From: Pinus tabuliformis
Taxonomy: Eukaryota > Streptophyta > Pinopsida > Pinales > Pinaceae
DNA: 64,000 nucleotides
Assembly (NCBI GenBank): GCA_031772625.1
Contig: CM062808.1
Span: 472,933,655 to 472,997,654, forward strand
Direction: 5' to 3'
A program made the translations under genes and the position numbers. Of the stretch, positions 34,369 to 44,590 are shown piece by piece. The number at the start of each line of letters is the position of its first letter. The stretch's first letter is position 1. The notes beneath the pieces were generated by a model. That model had not been told where the DNA came from. It saw only the letters and a program-made list of their open reading frames with translations, and made no database searches.

Positions 34369-34782
34369 ATGGTAAAGAAGGATGTAGTCTACAAATCAGA
34401 TAAAATGGAAAAGGATGCATTTTCTCGTATTAAGCAGGCTATAACAGAAGCACCCGCATTGTACAACCCAGACTTTGATAAAGATTTCTTGCTCTACACT
34501 TTTGCTTATGATACTTCTCTTTCTATTGTACTCACTCATAAGGATGAATTGAACAATGAGCGGCCTATCTCCTTTATGAGCACAAGTCTACAAGGACCAG
34601 AGCTTAATTACCCCACCATGGACAAACAAGCTTATGCAGTATACAAGGTGGTAAATCATTTTCATCCCTCTCTATTGAAAAATCATTGCGTTATCTTTCT
34701 CCTACACTCAGCAGTTAGATCACTTCTTGTTCAACAAGAGCCGGGTGAAAGGAGAGCGAACTGGATGATCGGGTTGCAATAG
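34369..34782 (+). pseudogene. Gypsy-type RNase H after RT
   Basis: The 137-codon frame contains FSRIKQAITEAPALYNPDF, YTFAYDTSLSIVLTHKDE, RPISFMSTSLQGPELNYPTM and DKQAYAVYKVVNHFHP. These are the familiar post-RT gypsy RNase H blocks. The usual 'ASD' first catalytic Asp corresponds to 'FAYDTS'. The frame ends in a stop at 34,782, before the integrase remnant. Confidence 0.88.
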
Positions 34783-34799
34783 TATGATCTAGAAATCAA

Positions 34800-35537
34800 T
34801 CCAGTTCACATGATCAAGGGCCATGGTCTTTGTCGAATGGCAGCAGAAGCAGTAAATGCGAAGGAAGAAGAAGAAGAGCTTTCAGGATGGGAGCAATAAA
34901 TTGAGATGTATAACGTTAAACAAGGCTCCCCCACTACAAGAACCCCACTCCAAGAACAAACTCTTGGTACACAGATGTACACCAATACCTTGAGCATGAC
35001 ACAGTTCCCTCCCACTTTATGTGTGACAGAAGAGGGCACTGACAATTAAAGAATTATCTTATCAGTTGGTGCATGGGGTGTTGTTAAGAAAGAACCACAA
35101 TAGAGTATTGCTCAGGTGTTTGGAAGCACATGATTGAGAAAAGGTATTGTGTGATCTCCACGATGGACCAATCGGGGGACACTTCACTGGAAACATCACA
35201 TCACATAAGGTTATGCAGGCCAACTTTTACTGGCCTACATTATCCAGAGATGCTCGTGCTCATGCCCGCTAGTGTTCAGTTTGTCAAAGGTGTGCCGACA
35301 GAAACAAGAAGTCAGTCACCCCACTGTAGTCCATTGCAGTTGAAGAGCCTTTTCAACGTTGGGGCTTGGACATTATTGGGGAGATTTTCCCACATTCATA
35401 AAAGCAACACTGCTATATCCTAATTGCTACATATTACTTCACACAGTGGACAGAAGCAGTTCCACTCAAACATGTGAATGATCAGAAAGTCATCATCTTT
35501 CTACAATAGAACATCATTTCCAGGTTTGGTGGTCTAT
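34800..35537 (+). pseudogene. Gypsy integrase, truncated by the 3' LTR
   Basis: Frames around 35,130-35,470 give the zinc-binding region 'LHDGPIGGHFTGNIT' then 'HKVMQANFYWPTL' and 'HARQCSVCQR' (an H2C2 pattern), followed by 'FQRWGLDIIGEI' of the core. The reading stops at 'NIISRFGG' and passes straight into the 3' LTR start at 35,538. The catalytic D-D-E core beyond the first block and the whole C-terminal part are missing, so a deletion joined mid-integrase to the LTR. Confidence 0.8.
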
Positions 35538-36600
35538 TGTAGCGGCTGCAACACCCTCCAAAATTTTGGCCTGTACTCAAATTTCGGAGCCTACTGTGGA
35601 TCCTGCAATCAATCATTCCTTAGTCACTTATCAGTAAGTTGATGATCTCAAGCTCCCCTCGTCGATCTTAAGAGTCATTCATGCTTTTATATTTGTATAG
35701 TATGTGTCATCTTTGGGCATGGGGATTATCACTTGTCATGAGAAGGGAAGTTTGTTTTGCTTCAAGGGGAAATCTTTGCGAGGATGGGTTTTCCTCACCT
35801 CATAGACATGTTTCACATTCATTTCATGCACTCTTACACAAGTGTCGCCTTTATCCTCCCAAAGTCTATCTTCAGAGCCACACTTGCCATAAGCTGCCAC
35901 AAAGGTTGTTGCATTAAGCGAAGTATGTGCTATATGTTCTGGATGGTCTATGTTATATCACTAAGTGTTCAAGTATGTGATCATAGTCAAGTTCTAACAC
36001 TATTCAAATCTTTTCCAATGATCCCACACTTAGCCAAATTACGGAGTTTCCTTAGCAACCTAGCCTCATCGAGCTTTCCTGAACTGCACACTTCGCATTT
36101 GCAACCCTCAAGCTTTTCCCTTGTCTACTAGAACTGCGTAATGTGCAAAAATCCCAACCTCCCATAGCATTCAAAATTACGTAGTGGTTTCCTCCAGTGT
36201 TCTTTCCTCAATCGGATCCCACTGTCTCTAAAAACTTTGCAGTTTTGTCCCTCAGACATCTTGGTTGCCCAGTTTACCCCAGTTTATCTTGCATCTCGAA
36301 ACTGCGCAGATGTGTCCTCCTAGGGTCTCGTCCCACAACAATGCCTTGTATCCTAAAATTGCACAGTTTTGTCCCTCAAAAGCCAAGTCTTCCTTGCATC
36401 CTGAAACTGCATAGATGTGTACTATTAGGGCCTCATCCCGCAACAGTCACTTCTCTCTAAAACTACACAATTATGTCTCTCAGGAGCCACGAAGAAGGAT
36501 GACATGTAGATGACACTCAAGGAGCTTAGGATAAATAGCTAGCCTTTTCACTAATTTGTAGATGGTTGGTGTGGAGTGTGAGTAGGGGGGACAAGGTAAA
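35538..36600 (+). repeat. 3' LTR of the gypsy element, shortened, with degenerate internal repeats
   Basis: It aligns by eye with the 5' LTR from its first base, and again at 'gcacacttcgcatttgcaac' (about 36,085; 5' partner at about 28,590) and 'tctaaaaactttgcag' (about 36,226; partner about 28,730). A 5-copy degenerate array with units near 36,238, 36,303, 36,360, 36,409 and 36,464 repeats 'aactgcrcagwtktgtccctc'-like blocks. The part after the expected TATA region is not recognisable. The right edge is uncertain. Confidence 0.65.
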
Positions 36601-37606
36601 AATTGGTTTGATACTTGAATAGGATATAAAGGTAATCAAATTCTTAGTAATTTAGTGAAAATGGTTTTTTCACACTTAATCAAGTAGTTGATCTTGAATA
36701 TTCTTATATTTGAAGGAAATAATGGTTATTATTAGATGCCATTGAGTAGGTGATGAGGATGCAACTACTTAGAGTGGGGTTACTGCTTCTTTAAGGATGA
36801 GTCGTGTTCATATTAAGGATTTTAAGGGTGAACTATTGTGGTCAAAAAATATAACGGGAGGATTATATGCCACTAAAAATGGATATAAATATCTTTTTGG
36901 GACGGTTTTAATAGTGGATATAGTGTGGTGGTTCAAGGTTATTTGTAACTTCAAGTATCCCCTTAAATCAAGGATATGTGTCTAAATCTTAGAGATGTGA
37001 TAACATGGGCAATTTATACAAGAGGAATTGGTATGGACCTACTAGAATATCATTATGCATGGAATATATGGAGTATATATCATAGAGTTTCCACTTAGTC
37101 AACTTATGCCATATCACTTATATTCAAAGGATATTAAAGAATACCTCTAATCTCACTAGATATTGATAAAAAAACTCCCAAAATCCTTTTATTGAATCCG
37201 CTCCCAATACATATTTTTTATTAAGATAACCCCTATTTTTATCAAATACCCCATTTTATACCCCCCAATACCTATAAAATCCCCCTACTCCACATCCTTC
37301 ACCACTCTCCTCCCAACCACACCAATACTTACAATATATTGATTCTATTTTCACAATTTTAAAACCCCCTTCATGAATGAACATGCTAAGATATTGGTCA
37401 AAAGGGTGAAGCCCCCATGGTCTATATATCATTTTCTTGCATCATTCTCTTATATTGTTTAGGCTTGGAAATAGGTCGAGTATTTTATGGGTATCAAGGA
37501 TATGTGGAATGATAAATTAATTGAGGATTTCCAAAGGGATTGGCATGAGAACAAAAGGACAAATCCCTACAAATCTCTAACTATTATTCTTGCATGAGGT
37601 ATTTGG
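36601..37606 (+). pseudogene. LINE D, left part (ORF2 zinc-finger region), interrupted by copia
   Basis: Plus-strand pieces include 'GYKYLF', 'FKYPLKSRICV', 'NLRDVITWA', 'YKRNWYGPTRISLCMEYMEY' and then, after a C-rich insert at 37,150-37,425, 'MGIKDMWNDKLIEDF' and a 'ACGIW'-type end just before 37,606. This follows the LINE ORF2 C-terminal pattern ('...LTWDNLQKRxWxGPxxCxLC...'). The rest of the same LINE, including RNase H, resumes at 43,425 after the copia insertion. Confidence 0.7.
37150..37425. repeat. C-rich dispersed repeat, copy 1 (inside LINE D)
   Basis: It contains ctcactagatattg, many ccccaata-type blocks and an end near gaagcccccatggtc. Related blocks (tcactagatattg, ccccccaatat, gaaacccccgtgtcc) occur at 44,260-44,590. 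It interrupts the LINE D reading, so it behaves as an insertion. The boundaries are approximate. Confidence 0.5.
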
Positions 37607-38484
37607 TGTTGAAAATTCAACAAGAAAATCCTAATTTAATTTTTTCCTTGAATTAAATTAGGAATAAAATTGTAATTCCACATCACAAGACAACTTGTAC
37701 GAGTCAACTAAGTTAAATTGACTTAGTTGGCTAAGTTAATTCAAGTTGAGGGTATAACTTGTGTCATGTAGAGTGTATCCTACATTATAGGAGCCCTAGT
37801 TGACTTTATTTTGAGTTGTAATTAATTAATTCAGTTTAACTGAGTTAAAGTTAGTTAAACTAGTTCCAACTAATGGAGAAACTAGTAGGAGGTCAGAAAG
37901 TGGGGTGTTGCTTCATGTGTTCAACCAGTTAACTGATGATTCACTCATACATAACTCATGCATGTCAAATCTGAGAGTTACCCAGTTGAGATTGGAGTTC
38001 AGGGACAATGTACTATCTGTTGTATAATCATCTAAATTGTACAGGTGGTGCATGCATTTAGAGGAAGGCCTATGAGGATTGCACAATTCATATTGAGGAA
38101 TTTCCTTAATTAATAGGGGCTAATTCCAAAGGAAACAATGCAAGGAAATAGGGACTTGAGCAAGCCAAAATTTGGTTAAGTATTGGACTAGGTTTGTCTA
38201 GGAAGTAGTGAGATAGAAAAAGATAGTGCAGAGGTTGCTCAAACTTGAGAAAAGCATTATAATCTTCTCATATTTTCAAACTAATGCAATATACAGATAG
38301 CAGGGGTTTTTAGTTGTGTTTTTCCCTAGGAAATCATTGTGTAATGTGTTGATTTAATTCTTTATGTTGTATGCTTCATGATTTTGCGATCGTTTAATTG
38401 TTTCTACTCATGAGTAGAGTAGATTCAAGTCTATTGTTTTAGTAAATTACAATTATTAGTTTGAATATACAAGGAATTTCTACA
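37607..38484 (+). repeat. Copia 5' LTR
   Basis: It begins tgttgaaaattcaac and ends atttctaca, followed directly by the primer-binding site. Pairwise similarity to 42,541-43,419 runs over the whole length with scattered substitutions. Confidence 0.95.
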
Positions 38485-38496
38485 TGGTATCAAAGT
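38485..38496 (+). other. Copia primer-binding site (initiator Met-tRNA type)
   Basis: tggtatcaaagt immediately after the 5' LTR closely matches the canonical plant TGGTATCAGAGC, complementary to the 3' end of initiator Met-tRNA. Confidence 0.88.
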
Positions 38497-38581
38497 TGAA
38501 ATCACTCTAGAAGAGGAGAATACAAGTTTGTCTTTTGCAGGTGAAATCAAATTTGCAGTATCATTCTTTAGAGCTAGCAAG

Positions 38582-39380
38582 ATGGCGTTCTACGGATTGA
38601 GACTTGAATATGCCCTTGAGGGTAGTTCGAACTATATTTCTTAGAAGGACAGGATGGAGGCATTGTTGGAAGACAACAGGTTGAAGGAATTCATAGACAA
38701 ATATATTCCTAAGCCTCCAACAACTGATGCTTAAGATCTGGTAGAGTGGAGGAAATGGGTTGCAAATGCGAGAAGGATCATACTAGGTGTTTGAGATCAT
38801 ATTGTCTTGAACCTCCATAGGAAGGAGACACCATATGCTTGTGGAAGGCCTTGACAAACCTATTTCAAAACAACAGTGACCACAGGAAGTTGGCACTGAA
38901 GGACAAGCTTCAGAGAATCAAGATGGAGAAGGTCGACACAATACCACAGTACTTGAGAAAGTTCACCCAATGTCGGGATGAGCTTGGAAGTGTTGGTGTT
39001 ACAGTTGTTGAAGATGATCTAGTAGCATAACACTTCTAGGCCTTCCCAAGAGATGGCACAACTACCAAGATTCAGTAAATGGGAGGGAGAACCTACAAAA
39101 GTGGGAGAATTTGTGGTCTGACTTGGTGCAAGAAGAGATTCGGCGGAACACCAGAGATGGATCCTAATCCAAGCATGATGATGAGGAGAAATGTGCCTTG
39201 GATGGAAAGGCAAAGAAAGGGAAAGGGAAGTCATCCCATTCCAAATCAGATTATAGTCAGGTAGGAAATAAGAAGGACTTGTCGAAGATTAAATGACTTC
39301 ACTGTCACGAGCTCAGACATTATGCCATGAAGTGTTTGCATAAGAAGGATGACAAGAAGCCCTAGGGAGGAGCGGCAGGT
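38582..39380 (+). pseudogene. Copia gag
   Basis: From the ATG at 38,582, broken frames read 'MAFYGLRLEYALEGSSNY', 'MEALLEDNRLKEFID', 'MWKALTNLFQNNSDHRKLAL', 'LKDKLQRIKMEKVDTIPQYL' and 'RKFTQCRDELGSVG'. This is the UBN2-like copia Gag pattern. A partial zinc knuckle, 'CHELRHYAMKCLHKK', lies near 39,300; its first Cys is lost through a neighbouring stop or substitution. Several stops (for example near 38,643 and 39,030) inactivate it. Confidence 0.82.
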
Positions 39381-39399
39381 GAAGCTCTTGCTTCACAAT

Positions 39400-40680
39400 T
39401 TGAGTTAGATTTCACCCTCATTGCTTGCATGGTGTCAGCGGTGATGGGTAGTGTGTGGTATCTAGATAGTGGAGCCTCATTCCATATGGCCGACAATAAA
39501 GAATTCTTCAGTGACTTGGAGGAGAAGGACCTCCAGATGCACATCAAAATGGGAGGTGATGGAAGGTATCGCATGACCGACATCGATACTGTTACTTTTC
39601 AGAGGGAGTCTGGTTCTCCTCTCACATTAAAATATGTCATGTATGTTCCGGGTCTAAAGAAGAATTTGGTTTCAGTTGTTATGTTGGAGGACCGTGGCTA
39701 TGATGTGATATTTAGAAAAGGAAAGGATTTCCTTCATCACATAGCCTCAGGAAAAGTTAAGTGGATTGGGGTTCAAGTGAAGAACCTCTACAAATTGGAT
39801 GTAGAATATTGTGCTACTTTGAGCACAAAAGCATAGAAGGTGCAGAGTCAAGATATCGATGAATTATGGCATAGAAGATTGGGCCATCTTCACCATGGAG
39901 CTTTGAAGATCATGCAACATATTTCTATAGGACTTCCCAAGGGTACACTAGAGTAGAGAGATACATGCAAAGGTTGTACACTGGGGAAGTACAGTAAAGA
40001 TACCTTTCATGATAAGGACAATCGAGCAGAAGCAATCCTAGAAAGAGTTCACTCAGATGTGTATGGACCGTTCTTGACAGCCTCCATGACCAAGCACAGG
40101 TATTATGTAATATTTGTAGATGATTTCTCACACAAGTGTTGGGTTTTCTTCATACAAAATAAAGATCATATGTTCTCTAAATTTTGTGAATTTAAAGAAC
40201 TTGTTGAGAAAGACACTGCCAGGAAAGTGAAGGTTCTCAGGAGTGATAATGATGGAGAATATGTGTTGAATGAATTCAAGAAATTTTGTGCATCAAAAGG
40301 CATTCGACGTGAGTTAATAACACCCCATAGCCCATAACATAATGGGGTGTCTTAAAGGAAGAACAAAAATATTGTGGGAGCTGCAAGGGCGATGTTACAT
40401 GATCAAGGCCTATTATTGTACTTGTGGGCTGAAGCATGCAATACAACTATATATGTGCATAACAAGAGTCTTCATTGGATTCTCGAGATGAGTACACCAT
40501 AAGAAGATTTTTCAGTTAAGAAACTAGATGTAGCACACTTCAGGATCTTTGGTTCATTAGTTTATTGTCATGTTACCAAGGATGCAAGGATAAAGCTAGA
40601 GCCAACAACTGAGTTGTGCATATTTGTGTGGTACACTGATACAACTCACAAATATCGGGCATGATGACAATTGTCCATAA
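39400..40680 (+). pseudogene. Copia protease and integrase
   Basis: The frame 39,429-39,836 contains the protease active site WYLDSGASFHMADNKEFF. Next, 'DELWHRRLGHLHHGALKIM' with 'CKGCTLGKYSK' is the pre-integrase H-C-C zinc region. The integrase core follows at 40,059-40,337 (SDVYGPF, YYVIFVDDFSHKCWVFF and VLRSDNDGEYVLNEFKKFC), giving two of the D-D-E residues. The third lies past a stop near 40,336. Stops also occur at about 39,835 and 39,955. Confidence 0.9.
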
Positions 40681-41023
40681 AGATGTGAAGTTTGATTAAG
40701 ACAAGGCCACACGTTGTTCCCTTGAGAGGGAGCTTCAGTTGCATGCATATGCAAAGATTTTAGCTCCAAAAGAAGAACCTTGGGATGATGTGGAGCAGCC
40801 ACATGCAGAGGAGCAGAGAGTGGAAGCACCCACTCATGCAGATACTTAAAGATATGGAAGTAAGCACACCAGAGAGGCTAAAATATTGATGCATGATGCT
40901 AGAGAGAATGTGGGAGCACCCACATCACAACGTAGGCAGAGGAGGTCACCAGTTTGGTACACTAGATACATGGCTCTAATGAGCTAGAGTGTAGAGATTG
41001 AGCTATCCTAGTTTTAGGAAGCA

Positions 41024-42500
41024 GTGAAACAACCAGTATGGGTTGATGCCATGGTAGAGAAGTATGAATCCATGATTAGAAACAACGTTTGGGAAGTGGT
41101 CCCAAGACTAGCAGACAAGTCAGTGGTGAGTTCCATATGGTTTTACAAGGTAAAGCAAGTAGCATATGGGAGTGTGGAGAAATACAAGGCCATATTTGTG
41201 GCCAGAGGGTTCTCTCAGTTGGAGGGAATTGATTACGAGGAGACATTTTCTCCAATAGCAAGGTACTATTCAATTAGATCTATTCTAGCAATTTCAACGC
41301 AGATGGGATGGAAGATACATTTGATGGATGTGAAGACAACATTCCTCAATGGAGTGATTGAGGAAGAGGTGTATATTGAGTAGTCAGAAGGATTTGGGAC
41401 CATCAACAGAGAGTTGCTTGTGTGTAGACACAAGCGAGCATTGTATGGATTGAAACAAGCACCATGTGCTTGGTACACCAGGATTGACAACTATTTCACC
41501 AGGTTGGGCTTCACCAAAAGTGAAGCAGATGAAAACCTTTAGCATATTGTGGTTGAAGGTAAATTTTTTATTATATTATTATATGTCAATGATTTAATTC
41601 TAACAGGTGATGAGAAGTTGGTAAAATATTGCAAAGAGGATCTTGCAAGAGAATTCAAGATGAAGGACCTAGGGCTCATGCATTATTTACTTGGTATGGA
41701 AGTATGGCAAGAATATGATGAAATGTTTATCTCTCAAGGCAAGTATGCCAATGAGATATTGAAGAAGTTCCACATGGAGAGAAGCAAACACGTGGAGACT
41801 CCTCTAGCATGGAATTGGATGAAGGAAGATGCTACTTCAGGTGAAGTAGTGGAGGCTACTATTTATAGGAAACTTGTGGGTTCACTTACGTATTTGGTGA
41901 ACACATGACCGAACATATGTTTTACAGTTAACCGACTTAGTCAAGCAATGGTTAAGCCAACCAAACTCTATTGGAAGGCATCTAAACATGTGTTGAGATA
42001 CCTGAGAGGCACCACTCAGTTTGCTCTTTGGTAAAGACAGACAGAGGGAGTGAAGTTGCAAGGCTTCACAGATGCATATTGGGTAGGGAGTCCATCTGAC
42101 AGGTAGAGCACATTAGGGGGAATCTTCAGTATTGGGTCAGCAGTAGTTTCTTGGTACAGTAGGAAGCAAAGATCAATTATTCTCAGTTCGGCAAAAGCAG
42201 AGTACATGGATGCTAGTCAAGAAACTTGTGAGGTTATCTAGATAAGTAAGATCCTTGTTGGATATTTGGTCAGTATATGGATCCTATAGTGATTTACTAT
42301 GACAATCAGAGTTGTATCAAACTTTTTGAGAATCTAATATTTCATGATCGGTCCAAGCATTTTGACACCTGGTATCACCATCTACAAGATTGTGTGTAGA
42401 GGAGAATAATGTTGTTGAAGTACATTCTTGCAATGGATTAGGATGTAGATATCTTGACTAAGGCACTATCAAGAGGAAAATTTGAGTTCCATAGAGGTAG
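41024..42500 (+). pseudogene. Copia reverse transcriptase and RNase H
   Basis: The frame 41,024-41,383 has WVDAMVEKYESMIRNNVWEV, YKAIFVARGFSQLEGIDYEE, TFSPIARYYSIRSILAI and MDVKTTFLNGVIEEEVYIE. After a stop at about 41,382, 'ALYGLKQAPCAWYTRIDNYF' follows. At 41,549-41,908 the catalytic box reads ILLYVNDLILTG, where YVDD has become YVND, losing one catalytic Asp. RNase H pieces follow: 'LQGFTDAYWVGSPSDR', 'VSWYSRKQRSIILSSAKAEY' and 'MDASQETCEVI'. The enzyme is inactive both by stops and by the Asp loss. Confidence 0.9.
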
Positions 42501-42526
42501 GATTGGGGTATATGATAATCCCTTTC

Positions 42527-42540
42527 TTGTTGAGAGGGAG
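42527..42540 (+). other. Copia polypurine tract
   Basis: ttgttgagagggag directly precedes the 3' LTR start at 42,541. This is the expected position and composition for the plus-strand primer. Confidence 0.8.
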
Positions 42541-43419
42541 TATTGAAAATTTAACAAAAAATCCTAATTTAATTTTGTCCTTGAATTAAATTAGGATTAA
42601 AATTGTAATTCCATATCATAAGACAACTTGTACGAGTTAAATAAGTTAAATTGACTTATTTGGGTCAGTTAATTCGAGTTGAGGGTCTAAATTGAGTCAT
42701 GTAGAGTGTCTCCTACATTATAGGAGCCCTAGTTGACTTTATTTTGAGTTGTAATTAATTAATTCAGTTTAACTGAGTTAAAGTTACTTAAACTAGTTCC
42801 AAGTTATGGAGGAACTAGTAGGAGGTCAGATAATGGGGTGCTACTTCATGTGTTCAACTAGTTAACTAATGATTCACTCATAAATAACCCATGCATGTCA
42901 GATCTGAGAGTTAACCAGTTGAGATTGGAGTTCAGGGACAATGTACTATCAGTTGTATAATCATCTGAATTGTACAGGTGGTGCATGCAGTCAGAGGAAA
43001 GCCTATGAGGATTGTGCAATTCATATTGAGTATTTTCCCTAATTAATAGGGGGCTAATTCCCAAGGAAACAACGCAAGGAAATAGGGACTTGGGCAAGCC
43101 AAAATTTGGTTAATTATTGGCCTGGGATTTTCTAGGAAGTAGTGAGACAGATAGAGATAGTCGAGAGGTTTCTTGGGCTTGCACAAAGCATTGTAATCTT
43201 CTCATATTTTTTTTACTAATGAAATATATAGATATCAGAGGTTTTTAGTTGTGACTTTCCCTAGGAAATGATTGTGTAATGCGTTGATTGAATTCTTTCT
43301 CTTGTATGCTTCATGATTTTGCGATCGTTTAATTGTTTCCGCTGATGAGTAGAGTAGATTCAAGTATATTGTTTTAGTAAATTACAATTAACAGTTTGAA
43401 TCTACAAGGAATTTGTATA
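42541..43419 (+). repeat. Copia 3' LTR
   Basis: It begins tattgaaaatttaac (the terminal TG has become TA) and ends atttgtata, followed by the target duplication tttgg. Confidence 0.95.
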
Positions 43420-43424
43420 TTTGG

Positions 43425-44175
43425 GTTGCAAGGAATTATACTTTATTTGAAGACAAGATCATTCCATCTCGTTAGTTTGCATCTCAAAGCCTAAATATTT
43501 TTAGATGTTTTAAATGGACAAAATAGAAGAAGCCTTGTAGGAATATTGTCATGGAATAAGTGGATTGATCAAGGGCATGGGTCTATTTCGATGGAGTAGC
43601 TCAAGGTGATCCCAAAATTTGTGGGGTTAGGAGCATTTTATATATGATGGAAGCTCATTAAATTAGATTTAAAGTAGGATTAGGTATTGACTATAATTTC
43701 TTTTGATATTGATAGAATCAAAGCTAATACCAACTCTTGTGATAGAAAATGGTGTTCAAAAAATTGAAATATTTTGGGACCCTCTTCCAGTGATAAGTTG
43801 GATGGAGGGCTTATTTACTTTGGATAATTTCATATCAAGACCATTATAAGAGAATATTCAACTTAAATTTGTAATTTTGATTCTATCTCACTTCAACATG
43901 ACTATAAGTAAAGATACTCCTTGGTTGATGGTTTATCCAACTATGAAAGTCTATTGGATGTTGGTATTTGGTATATTTCAGAGGAATTGGATGGTCTACA
44001 AGATAAATACGATCATGCTCCTTTCTTTTAATAGCGTTATGGTGTCTTACATTAATATTGTAAATAATGGAATTATGGTATGATGTGATACCTTTTGAGG
44101 TGATTTTATGGTTTTATATGGAGTGGGGATTTCTTGGATAGTTATGTAAAATTATATGTAATTTAATTTAATTAT
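43425..44175 (+). pseudogene. LINE D, right part (RNase H)
   Basis: This resumes the LINE interrupted at 37,606. Broken frames give 'NYTLFEDKIIPSR', 'VYFDGVAQGDPKICGVRSIL' (the RNase H first Asp in the LINE form FDGAxxGNP), 'FKVGLGIDYNFF', and the C-terminal pattern 'SLVDGLSNYESLLDVGIW' then 'YDHAPFF' to about 44,030. The target duplication of the copia element rejoins the frame. The copy is heavily decayed. Confidence 0.72.
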
Positions 44176-44259
44176 GTTGGATAAGTTCCAACCTCACGGG
44201 AGCTTCACTCAATGAACTTCAGACATATCACGTGTGTTCGTGACATAGTAAATAATACC

Positions 44260-44590
44260 CCTAATTTGACTACATATTGGAAAATACCTCTAAAAATCAC
44301 ATTATTTAACCCCCTACCAATATGAACCCAATATACCTTCCCAATTTAAAAAACTCCTACTTTCACTAGATATTGTAGGCATCCATTTTTTCATTAACAT
44401 TTTTTATACCACTTTTTATTTTTCCATTAACTTTGAGCTTCATTATTTATACCTGCCAATATAAAAATCCTTTACCCCCTATATATCCCCCAATATATTA
44501 TGTCATTTTTTCCTCAATATATATCCCCCAATATGAACCCATGTGGTATGGTATTGCTTCCCCAGTGAAACCCCCGTGTCCAACCTACAC
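44260..44590. repeat. C-rich dispersed repeat, copy 2
   Basis: It shares tcactagatattg, ccccccaatat-type blocks, repeated tatgaaccca and a gaaacccccgtgtcc end with 37,150-37,425, in the same orientation. It has no coding capacity. Confidence 0.5.

Larger units (their letters stand above)
27885..36600 (+). mobile_element. Large Ty3/gypsy LTR retrotransposon, degenerate, with two RNase H domains
   Basis: The LTR start TGTAGTTGCTGCAATACCC at 27,885 matches TGTAGCGGCTGCAACACCC at 35,538; both continue with tccaaaattttggc. Between the LTRs, in order, are a leader, gag, a protease region, an RNase H-like domain, RT with YLDD, a gypsy-type RNase H and an integrase cut short at the 3' LTR. Stops and frameshifts are frequent. 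The LTRs are clearly diverged in length and content, so the insertion is old. The right boundary is uncertain because the 3' LTR fades out around 36,550-36,600. Confidence 0.85.
37607..43419 (+). mobile_element. Complete-length Ty1/copia retrotransposon with TSD tttgg
   Basis: LTRs at 37,607-38,484 and 42,541-43,419 (878 and 879 bp) are highly similar throughout. A 5-bp target duplication, tttgg, lies at 37,602-37,606 and 43,420-43,424. The internal region has the primer site, gag, protease, integrase, RT and RNase H in copia order, all with scattered stops. It is inserted within LINE D, whose reading resumes after the right LTR. The LTRs differ at a few percent of sites by eye, so the insertion is of moderate age. 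Confidence 0.95.

Noticed and set aside
38485-38496. tRNA-like match (tggtatcaaag)
   Set aside because: It is only the primer-binding complement of a tRNA 3' end next to an LTR. No tRNA gene with A and B boxes was seen here or elsewhere in the window.
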